64,000 bases of DNA from Xanthostigma xanthostigma (taxonomy: Eukaryota; Arthropoda; Insecta; Raphidioptera; Raphidiidae), in contig OY754467.1 in the NCBI GenBank assembly GCA_963575645.1, positions 5,022,001 through 5,086,000 on the forward strand. The letters are read 5' to 3'. Made by a program: the position numbers and the translations under genes. Below, in pieces: positions 12,901 through 24,900 of the stretch. How positions within the stretch are numbered: position 1 is the stretch's first letter; every line of letters begins with the position of its first letter. A model generated the notes under the pieces. It was not told the DNA's origin. It worked only from the letters and a program-made list of their open reading frames with translations, and made no database searches.

Positions 12901-15900
12901 AGTATGCAGCGTTGTTTTTCTCTGGAGATTGGCAACACTGGTCAGTGTTGACACACACGTGTGAGACACGCCCCTTTCATGATACAGGAGATTAATAACT
13001 TGCAGATTATTATCGCGGCTACTGTAATAAGAAAATTTGGTTCGACTGGGTAACAGAAATATACAATATACCAAGCATAGGAATAAATTCACAATCGAAC
13101 CATTAGGGTGCAGAATATATTTCTGTCTTTTTTTTTGTCGTTGGGTCTGATTGACTAACGCCATAGATAAAGATCTAAAACTGTTGATAAAGACTCTGGT
13201 AAAGCTTATTTTTCAATTGTTCCTCAACCAAATAAAATATATCTATACTTATATATAAAGCTGAAGAGTTTGTTTGTTTGTTTCTCAGGAACTACGGGTT
13301 CAAATTGAAAAAAAGAATTTGTTGGATAGTCCATTTATCGAGGAAGGTTATAGGCTATATAATATCACGCTATGACCAATAGGAGCGGAGCATCAAAGAA
13401 AAATGTTGCAAAATGTATCTCAAAAATAGCTTCTATTCAGGTGAACGAGAAATGCCGTAACTACATATATCAATATTGCTTTCTTCTAAGACTTACATTT
13501 AAATTTATTTTAATTTTATTTACGACTAATTAAAATAAAATAAATCTAATTAATAGCTCATTTGAAAACTGTTATAACTATAGGTACCTATATAAAATTA
13601 ATTATCCTACAGTGTTTTCAATTAAATATTTATTATATTTTATTAATATTACAATAAGTATTGATTTAAAAGAAATTTATTACTTAAAAAAAGTATAAAT
13701 ACTGCTTTTTTACGACAAAAACTTTTGAACGGTAACTCCGATCATCATGAAATTTGGACACAACATTCATCTCGGTAAACTAAGATGAACGTGCGTACTC
13801 ATGTCCCTCCCTTCCCCATTCATTGTTTTGCACCCGGGTGAAACCGGACAGGACCGCTAGTCCTTCAATACATATTTTTGGAGCAAAACTTCTACTAAAA
13901 TAAAGAGAGATGTTAATATATGTTTGCACTCTAATGGTTTGATTGCGATTTTATTCCTATGCTCGGTATAGAATAAAAAAGTATATGGATACTAACATTT
14001 ATCGTATTCTATTGTATCTCTGTATTGCGAACATCAAATAGTAGATCTGTCTGTTATCCTTAACGGGGCCTCACACAAACCGCGATGCCGCTCTGTGCTA
14101 TCCGTAGGTATAGCTGCCTACCCGCGAGACCACCGTAGGTACACCTCCTCTTATGCGAGACTCCAGACATAATCGCGCATAGGTACGCGACGTACAGGTG
14201 CGGACAAAATGAGCACATTTGACTCACCTCTTTCGAAGTGAAAACTTCTTTCAAATTTTCTTGGTTTCCGCCCGGAAACCAAGAAGATTTGGATCAACAC
14301 CGGTCGTGAAAGGCTACACACTTAAAGAAAACTTCTTTAAAAACGGGGGTAAACCCTTTTTCCTATGTAACGAAATTTGTGTCACGAAATTGTACTCTAG
14401 CCAGTAACCCTATATAAACAATTGTTCACTGCAAGCATCCGTAGCTCAGTGGTAAAATGCCAGCCTGCCACGCGACCGGCCCGAGTTCGATTACCGCCAG
14501 GCGCACGCAACATTTTTTTTTTTAAGTTGCAAATCATACGATCAATTTTATTAATTATTGATCCTATTATATAGGGTGAGTCAGACCACCCGTATCAGTC
14601 GTTTTTTTCGAAAACGGTTAGTCGTAGAGAGTTGTGTCAAAAATCTGTATTATAAAAGCCCTAATGAAGAATCGATTTGTGATATTTTTTCCCCCCGGAA
14701 AGGTCGGCTTCCCTGTTAGTTTGCTCCGGAATGATCAGAACTCCGGAATGTTAAATGGCACGATAGGTCGAAAGTAGTATTGTTGAAAAGATCTTTAAAA
14801 AATAAGCAAGTTTTGTATGACATTTTTTTTTGTTACTGCCACCCCTGTTAAGTAATATTCGTTTGAAATTATTAAATTATCATGTCAGAATAACAAACTT
14901 AATTTTAAAAGTCATCATTTAAAATCTAGTTACCTAATTAAACAATGTCACAAATGTTCAAACTGACTTCAATTTACTTCTAAACACTGCGGAGCTCTTC
15001 TAGATATGTTATGAGTACTTGGAAGTATTTTCCGACAAAAAATTATTATTGAAAACTTATTGTGACATAGTTTAATTAGGTAACTAGATTTTAAATGTCG
15101 ACTTTTAAAATTAAGAATGTTATTCTGACATGTTAATTTAATAATTTCAAACGAATATTACTTAACAGGGGTGGCAGTAACAAAAAAAAATGTCCTACAA
15201 AACTTGCTTATTTTTTAAAGATCTTTTCAACAATACCACTTTAGACCTATCGTGCCATTTAACATTCCGGAGTTCTGAACATTCCGGAGCAAACTAACAG
15301 GAAAGCCGACCTTTCCGGGGGAAAAAAATATCACCATTCGATTCTTCATTAGGGCTTTTATAATACAGATTTTTGACACAACTCTCTACAACTAACCGTT
15401 TTCGAAAAAAACGTCTGATACGGGTGGTCTGACTCACCCTGTATATAAAAAAAATTATTTAAAAAAAACATGCGAATAATTTTTCAATCCATGGAGTTAT
15501 TTATTATTTGCAGTGAACCTGCGAAAAAAATTACAAATGTGTTATGAGAACGCATTACAGAAGTGGAACTTATGTGGACAAGTGGAAAAAAGATGAGTTA
15601 AATGATAAAAATTAATTATGAATCTTTCTTCTTACTCTTACTTTTTTCTGTACTCGTAACCGCATTTTTAATTTTTTCTGGAAAGTCAGAGAAATTCATT
15701 GGAAAAGTCAGCGAAGCTCAGAGCCATCTGGGAAAGTAAGAAATGTGCTCCTCCCGCATTTCTTTAGGGTTGGAATCTAAATTATAAATCTACTAGCGGG
15801 TGCCAAAGATATAATCCTGCAAAATGTAGATATTTCGTTTGCGGGCCGGCGTTTGAACTAATAGCTTTGAGCAAATTCTACCAGATTTGCTTCTGAACTA

Positions 15901-18900
15901 ATATCTTTGGGTGAATTCTAACAGAGGTCCCTACTTGGTACTTAAACAGTTTTTTTGTTTGCTTCTGAACTACTTAATAGCTTTGAGTAAATTCTATGCG
16001 ATGTCGCTACATGTTACAGAAACAGTTTATTTTCGAGAAAACACCGTAATTTTGTACAAAATATTTAATAAAAACTATCCTATAGCGCAAGTTGCACCAA
16101 GCAAGACACATGTTGCCTTAGCGTCGAAATAAACGCGACTTTTGAAAAATAGACAGTAATAGTTTGACCGCGTCTGTACATTCGACTCTTCGCAACAACT
16201 TCAAACCGGCATTCGTTTTTTGCGAGAGATTACTAGATCTGTTTTTCATGTTCACCTATTAGCAATATGCTTGAAAATACTTTTTTAAGACACAATTGAT
16301 ACGCATTTTGGAGGTGTTATACAAAAAAAAAGTTGACATAAGTGAGAAATTTCCGGGTTAAACAGGATTTTTTGTAATGTTTTCAAGACGACACCGAAAA
16401 TGGAAAATTAGTCCGGTGAATTATGCGAAAGGGCTACTCGTCGAGTTGGCGTTACGAACAAATGTGACGTTTTTGCGCGACCTACTAAGCTTGTTTATGC
16501 TGTATAGAGCATCAATACATAAAATAACAATTTCTTTTGTATATATAGGTACTAGCGGCCCGGGCCGATTTCACCCTGGTGCGATAGATATAATTCTGCA
16601 AAATGCATTTCGTTTGCGAATTGCGGCCCGGCGCCTGAACTAATTGCTTTGAACAAATTCTTTCAGATGTCGCTACTTGATACTGAAAGTGTTTTTTTTT
16701 TTTGTTTGCTTCTGAACTAATAGCTTTGAGCTACATGCTACTAAAACAGTTTTTTTGAAAGTACAAAACTAGCCTATGGTGTAAGTTTGGGCAAGCAAGA
16801 TACATTCACAAAATTTCATTGAAATCGGTTTAGTAGTTTCGGAGATTAGCGCAGACAAACATCGAGATTAGGGCATGCAGAACCGGGTCCGGTTCTAAAT
16901 TTGGCACACCCGGTTCTAGGGGTAGTCGGAACCGGTTCGCCCGGTTCTACCCGGTTCCAAGCGAACAAATCGTATTTTTTATTTATTTTTTTTTATAAAT
17001 GATAATGGAGAGTTTGGTTACGTAGGAATTATAGTGAGATAATGAATAAAATACAATTTGATATTAAATGATTATATAATTAACAAAAACTAACTTTTGA
17101 AACTATTATTAAATAATCAACAAAAACTTACTCTTGGAACTCTTATTCAATAATCAACAAAAACCTACTCTTGGAACTATTATTAAATGATCTACAAGAA
17201 CTAACTCTTGAAACAATTTAAATAATTTGGTTTGAATTGTTTTGGTTTGCAGATGACAGAAAATTAAGACATAATACTACCTACTTAAATAATAGATACT
17301 AAAACACTTAAAACAGAACACACGCGTAATTTAAATTAGCAATTAATACAAAATTATAATAATCTTATCAGAACCGGGCCAACCCGGTTCCATCGCTCAG
17401 AACCGGTTCCACAGACTTATTGAAATACCCAGATATACCCGGGTATTTCAGAACCGGGTACACCCGGGTGCATGCCCTAATCGAGATAGCAGCAGATTAC
17501 AAAGTCACATACCTACTGCGAGAGTTTTTTTTATAATGAATTATACTTAAGTTAGTTGAATTAATATAAATAAATAAATATTAGAAATCGTGTCCATCGA
17601 GACAATTATTGTGGACAAAAAGTTCTTTATTCAGTGTACGACGTACACTGAATAAAGAACTTTTTGTCCACAATCCTGCGATTCTTATTAATAAATAAAT
17701 AAAATCGTAACTTAGTTTATAATTGTACAGTTTTAAAGCGGGCGTTCACAAATTACGTGAGGTTTTGGGGGGAGGGTTCGGAAAATATCACGTAATTTTT
17801 TTTCCGCAAGAAACAGTAAAATTGCGAGAAAACTGGGTTAAAATAAGTAAAAAATGCTTCTCCACTAAAATTAAAAAGACGCATTTTGAAAATTCTCACG
17901 TGAGTTTAGAGGGGGGGGGGGTCGAGCAAAATCTAACAGCATCTCACCAAGGGAGAGGGGGTGTGCTTCTATAAACAGTTTTCAAACTATGTGTAAATGG
18001 CAGCTGGTAATGGTATAGGCAGAGTTGAAAATTTGCCCCCCCCCCAAACATAAAATCGTTGCTACGCTTTTGCGCACATTTTTTTTAATAAAAATAATTT
18101 ATCGTAGTACCTACTACAACTCGGAGCGTATGTAACTTCTAGGTCAGTCAAATTTAAACACCGTCGGTTGGCATAACACGGAACAAAAACAGGAAAATTA
18201 AATTATTTATATTTTTTTATGTGTACACAAAAAAAAACTCGGGACGGCTGATCAGCACAAAAGTTGAATGCAAATTGTACAATCGAAGTCAGCATATTTA
18301 AAAACTGTGTTCAATCCGGGAGTTTTTTTTTTTTTTCAAAATGCATATGCGAAACAGCTTTCGTGTTAAAAACAAACAGTTTTTTGCCAATGCCAGCATA
18401 ATTACAATACTGTTAATTAATTAATTGGTTATTATTGTATTTACTGTAAATATTATAAAAAAACATGAGGGATTCCGATTTACAAACATTGTAATGTTAC
18501 TGAACTTTATGTTATTGTTTTCTGTTTGTCTGTCGCACGTTGAAAATTGTTTTTTTAAATAACATTTCAAATCTAATATTGAAATCGTATCCGTGTTCTT
18601 TTAAAATTGAATGTAAAAAAAATGTTTTGAGATCGGCGCCAATTTGATTATTTTTACATTAATGAATTTGCCACCGATCTCAAAACTATTATTTTACGCT
18701 TTTTAATGTTTTTTTAAGAAGGTTCAATTTTTTAAAATTATTTATTTTTAGTAGCTTTGCAGTGTCTTCTTCCTTAACATTTAATACTGAATTAGAGAAA
18801 AAACTGCTGAGCCGATTTATGTGACAACCCTGAAGGTAGCTATGCCCTATATTATTCTCCGATGATAGGATTGGTTGATGTACTTGCATTCAATCAGAAT

Positions 18901-21900
18901 AAAGTATCTCTGTTTCAAAAACTTTGTCTTTTTCTATGACGTTAACATGGGCTTTCCCAGCTTTTGGCCCGGGAGAGGGCAAATTAGTAATTTCTTAAGC
19001 CGGGTCCCCCGTGCTTGTTTTGCCCTTCTGGATACGCCAGTGCTTACGGCGTAAAAAAAGACAGAAGTATATGTTTGCACCCTAATTCTTCGATTGCGAT
19101 TTTATTCCTATGCTCAGTATAGAATAAAAGTATATGACTGTACTCTTTGTAAAATAGCTTTAGAACTAGCGTCCCGGTTCGTCTTCGCCCGAATTTGTAG
19201 ATTGCCACCGTTTTTTCGTCGACTTACGTTGCTAATCGGTCTCCCCGAAAAGCGTTTTTATTTTAACTCGATAATATATAGCCTATGTTCATCCTGAAAG
19301 TCTGTGACATCAAACGTCATGTAACTTGCGTGAACCAAATATCTCGCCCTTCTGGTCATCAGTTGTCATAGTTCTCTTTTGTTGTACGACTGTCGGTGAA
19401 ACAAATGACTCGCGAGCGCAAAACAAAAGCCGACCGTGAAGATCGATGCATAAAGAAAAAGTTGACATAATACAAGAAAGTGCAAGTGATCAGAGAGAGA
19501 GTGTGTGTGTTGAGGTTATAATACTTCTGTTCGAATACTTTCGCGAAACAGACGAGAATCGGTGTGTGTGTGTCAACTGTTTAGATATAGTAAAAGTGTT
19601 AAGCGTGGCGCGCAAATCAAGTCCGAATGGCGGCGCGCGATGCTTCGTTGTTTAGCCTGTCAAGTGGGTCATTGTTAGTGGGTCAAGAACAAAACACTGC
19701 GGCACAGAGAAGTCCATACCACGCGCTTTCCATAGGTTATGTTGTATTATGTACGGTGCTCCCCCGCCATTTCTGCGCCGCTGTTTGTGTGTGTGTGTTT
19801 GTGTTTGTTTGTGTGAGTGTTACGAAACAATTGCCGGTGCGCTGGTTGTGTGTATGTGTGTGTGTGAGATATTACGAGACCAACGAAAATGGAAAGTGTT
19901 CCAAATAACAACTCATTTGTAGTATTATCATAATAAACGATGCATGTGTGCGGATGATGACTTCATCGCCTTGTGACGGTGGCCGTGCGGATGAAGACGA
20001 ACAATTCCTCTCGGAATCTCAAATTGTATACCCTTCTTGTACCGAAAGATCCGGGATGGCAATGGCCGCGGGATAAGTTGTGTATTGTTAATAGTTTCCG
20101 AACGAAGGTCATTTTCTGGCCGAAGCTGATTAATTAAATGATTTTAAAACTTTTAAATTGAAGGTTTACATTGACTATATAATATAAACAGCCCCGAATG
20201 GGGGGGGGGGATGCATTGAAGGTGGAAATTAATCCCGACAATTTGAAAATACATTAATTCTACTGTGCGTGTAGCTGTTATTCTGAATGTATACGCACTT
20301 TTTGTTTTAGGGAAGACCGACGACTCATTTTTTTTTTTTATATTTCGCTCTGACATTACACATCCGATCTATGCAATCCTGCAGCGTCGACTGCGTTTCG
20401 CCCACGCTAATGAATATTGTGTGGAACGCTGTTTCCCAATATTTGTCATTGATCAGAAAAAAGAGAAACTGATTTCAGAGTTTCATAGAAAATAACAACG
20501 GTTGCTGTGTAACATTTATTATATTTTGTTGTTATAAATGCGAAGTAAAAACGTGATAAAATTAATCTATATGAAAAAGTATGACCGATGCGGTATTGAA
20601 ATAAATCAATCACTTAACCTACTTTGCAGGCTCTCTACATACAGTAATGTGGCAAGAAGTATTCCACGATTTTTTTGTCTCCCTTTTCACGGCACACGGG
20701 TATTTTTATGTTTGCATTGTTGTTGATTCTTTTCGTTTGCAATTAAATTGTTTATGTGCATTACGTATTATTTATTGGAAACGGTAAACAGGAATATTTT
20801 CAATAGAAATTCACTCATTACATGTTTTATCAGGGTAATTCTAATTTTTCCTTATAGATTACATCATAGTTATATATATTAATAGATAGCGGATGCCTAT
20901 CCTTGAAAATTGTGCGGAATGGTTCCAATTAGAAGCCATTTTGTATGTGGAATACGCCGTACAAAAAAGCGCGCGGGATTCAAAAAGATTAAATATTCTA
21001 TAGTATGATGTTAATGTAAAAACAATAAAACTCGCAGTAAACAGTGAATTTTCGCTCCAAAACCTATTTTTATATTGAAACGTTTCAAAAATTACAAAAC
21101 TGAGCATAAATATAATATAAAAGCTTAGAACATTTTACATTGTCAGATTGGCATCAACGCTTGTCAACCTTGATGCCAAATTGACAATGTAAAATGTTCT
21201 AAGCTTTTACATTATATTTATGCTCAATTTTGTAATTTTTGAAACGTTTCAGTATAAAAATAGGTTTTGGAGCGAAATATCACTGTTTACTGTGAGTTTT
21301 GTTGTTTTTCTCAATAAAATCATATTATAAAATAATGAATATTTTTGAATCTCGCGCGCTTTTTACGGCGTTTTCCACGTACAAAATGGCTTCTAAAAGG
21401 TACAGGAGGCGCTAGTGTATCCGCAATCTATTAAATATATATCTATGGATTACATTGAAGAGGTTTTCAACATATAGTGACTAATCGACTCGTGTATTTT
21501 CAACTTCTCTTTCATCCTCACTTCGTGACAGCCATGGACCAATAGAAAATCTTCATTAATTTGAGGTTAAATGTATTTTAAATTTGTATTTCACATCTGA
21601 ATCTATATTAATCATTTCGTCAGGGTGGCATGATAGACTTGATTGAAAACTAACAAAAATTATTAAACATAAACAATATTAACTTCGAATCGAATATATC
21701 CGAGAAATTCGAATACTCACGTCATTACAATAATAATATTTACAATGTATGACAATTATTTCATATGCACACGACGCCATGACACCTTGTCCGTCTGTGT
21801 TTGCTGTCTATCGTCCACTTTAGTTGATTAAAGCGGTTCATAGCTGACGCTTCGGTACGGTCGACTTGATTGAAATTTATCATAAATCACTATTCTCTCT

Positions 21901-24900
21901 AATAATTATTATACTGTTCTCTTTGTCATATGAACTACTTTTTTCTGTATTTAATAATCAAACTTCAATTTAAAAGTGTAATCTGCAGAGAAGTAGACCC
22001 GAGCGAAACCGGGTTCGCAGCAAGTAGTGTCCGACCGAACTTATGGTTTCGGCCTAGTTTCGACTTAGTTTCGGTTTCGGCTGCTATCCGGCCCAAACTA
22101 CGGTCGAAACAGAAACTACATTCGGGAGGTTTCGCACTGAAAGCAGACATGTTCGGTTCAGCTGCGATTGATTTAAAAAAAAACCCTTTGCACTCAGGGA
22201 GTGCCGGCAGAAGTGAAAACTTGAATATTAACGTCTTACGAATTTTCGATCAAAATGGTTTGTATCATAGATTGCATTTTTTATGTACGATATTTCAACG
22301 CTAGATGTCTAACGTTGTATAAATAAAAGTTTTCGTCTTACGCATTTTCGATCAGGACACGTGACCCTGACGCGAGTTTAACATTTTTTACCCATTACGC
22401 CGCTAAAGAAGTTTTCACTTAAAAAAAAAAAATAAAGACTGATTATGTTATCTCCCACGTAAACATGAAATTTCGGTTTCGGCCGAAACTGAGACAGAGC
22501 CGAAATTCGGTTTTGGCCGTATAAAAACTAGTTTCGGTCGGACACTAGCAGCAAGCGATATTATTCTATAGAAGTAAAAATAATAATCATAAAACTAATA
22601 GTTATGTCGTGGGAGCGAGATAGCGACACGATCTGTTGTCTCGCTCCCACCCATATTCTTTCGGTATTCAGTGACCATATCTGGGTCAAACCTGATCCAC
22701 GGCTTGTTTGGTGTGTGTGTATGTGTTGGTGTACAAACGTACTCGCTCGCGTATATATTATGTATGTACTATACACAGTAGTGGTGTCCCGCCTCACTAT
22801 TCTGCATACTGACTGTGGAGTGTAGATGTCAGTGGCGTAACACACTTCTGGGGACAAGTCACATCCCCCCCTCTTCTCGAAATGTAACCTTAAACGTGAA
22901 CTTTCCGTCTCTCCCGAGTCAGCGGCGATCGCAAGACGATACAGTCGACGTTTCGGGATCAGAAATTTTTCTTTATGGTTTGCACATCTGATCTGATCGT
23001 CAAGGTTGATAAAAACCCTGTCGTGTAGAACATTAGATTGTATCTACGCATTAAGAAATTAGAGTTTAAAAAAAACTCGAAAAAAAGTAAAAAAAAAATC
23101 TTTTTATTTATAAATTACTAGCGGTCCCGCCCGGTTTCACCCGGGTGCAAAAGAACGAATTGGGGGGGGGGGGCACATGAGTACGCACGTTCATGTTCGT
23201 TTAGCGAGATAAATGTTGTGTCCGTATTTCAAAAGTTTTGTCGGACGGACAAATTTTGAGTTATATTTTGCAACATTTTTCATTGATGCTCCGCTCCTAT
23301 TGGTCGTAGCGTGATATTATTATAGCCTATAGCCTTCCTCGATAAATAGACTATCCAACAAAAAAAAAGGTTTTCAGTTCGAACCAGTAGTTCCTGAGAT
23401 TAGCGCGTTCAACCAAACAAACTCTTCAGCTTTATATATTATAGTAGGTATAAATTTCTTACTTTTTAGTCTACATTGCTATAAAATAGTGTAAAATTTT
23501 ACCTATTTTTATTAGTACATAATATCGATTGTACAATAAAACCGTACTTAAAAGTTTTTTACCTATTTTACTATACGTTTTTATTAACTTGCTTTTCGTG
23601 TATGTCGGGCAAAACTTTGTAATTGATTTTAAACTAATTTCCTGATGAGATAAAGACTTGAAATTTGTAACATAACTCGGAATTAGATGACAATACGAGA
23701 AAATACTAAAATAACGAAGAAAATAATAAAAGAAACTAAGAAATTTTAATAAATACTGATTGTTCATTCTTACTTGTTTACCGTTGTTAGGTACAAAACA
23801 CACAGTGGCTCTATGGCTCAGTTGGTTAGAGCGCCGTACGTTTAACGCGAAGTTCGCGGGTTCGATCCACCATGCGACATATCATATATATTAATACGCT
23901 AAGGTTAAAGATGTTTGCCTCCCTTTTTAGAAAAAACCTCACAATTTCTCCACATAAATTATATATCATTTTACAGATAATTGCTTGCTCTACTGACATC
24001 GACTGCTAAAAAATGTATTATTGCTTTTGTTTTTGTAAATTAATTAAAATAAGCAACGCTGAACAACGTCTGCCATCTGACGGCTTTAATTTTGAAACAA
24101 CGTCAACACTTCGACCTGTCATCTGACCTTCATATTGTAATACAACAGACACAATACTGCATACTGCCATCTGACGGTTTTAATTTTGAAACAGCGAGCA
24201 ACGCTGAACAACGTCACAGCAATGCTGCATGATGCCATCTGACGGCTTAGCTCAACGCTTTTGCTACTTGCGCCTCTATATAACAATTTTAGTAAAATAT
24301 TTCTTCGATCTGTCATCTGAGCTTCATATTGTAATACAACAAAAAGAAGAACGTTATAAGCAGTGTGCAAAATTAGAAACGAATTGAATGCCTGCAATCA
24401 TATTTAAAAAATAATTTTGTAAAGTGATAATTATTATTGTTTATAGTAGCTACTGTTTGCTACAATTGTTAAGAAACACCCATTGTTACAATGCTATCAA
24501 CATAGAAAAATTAGTTTATTTTTTTCAAACAATGTCACCGTCGGGATACGAACCCCGAATCTTTCCACTCTCGCGGCGGACTGTGTTACATTACACTACA
24601 GTGACACAAACTATCAAACTATCATTCTAATATTTATAGCATTGGTAACTGATTTTTTCACATCATGCGAGAGCCAATTATATTAGTTAACCCTAGATGT
24701 GAACCATTACAGTAGTGAGAGCTATGAGTGAATCAAAGGTGAAATTGTTTCCTTACATTAAATAATCCCAAGTCATAGACGTCTTTTCTATATCGTCAGG
24801 AAATAATAGTGGAAACTTCTTGTTTCTTATGGATGAAACAATCCTTTTAATATTTAGAGTAGTTTAGTTACAGTTAGTAATTATAATATATTGTTTATAG

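Noticed and set aside
14435-14506. Functional tRNA-Gly gene
   Set aside because: A and B boxes and the GCC anticodon are present and a T-run follows, but the acceptor and T stems do not pair; kept as a pseudogene or SINE head.
21930-22304. 124-codon plus-strand frame
   Set aside because: It crosses the boundary of a defined hAT-like MITE and has no recognisable protein features.
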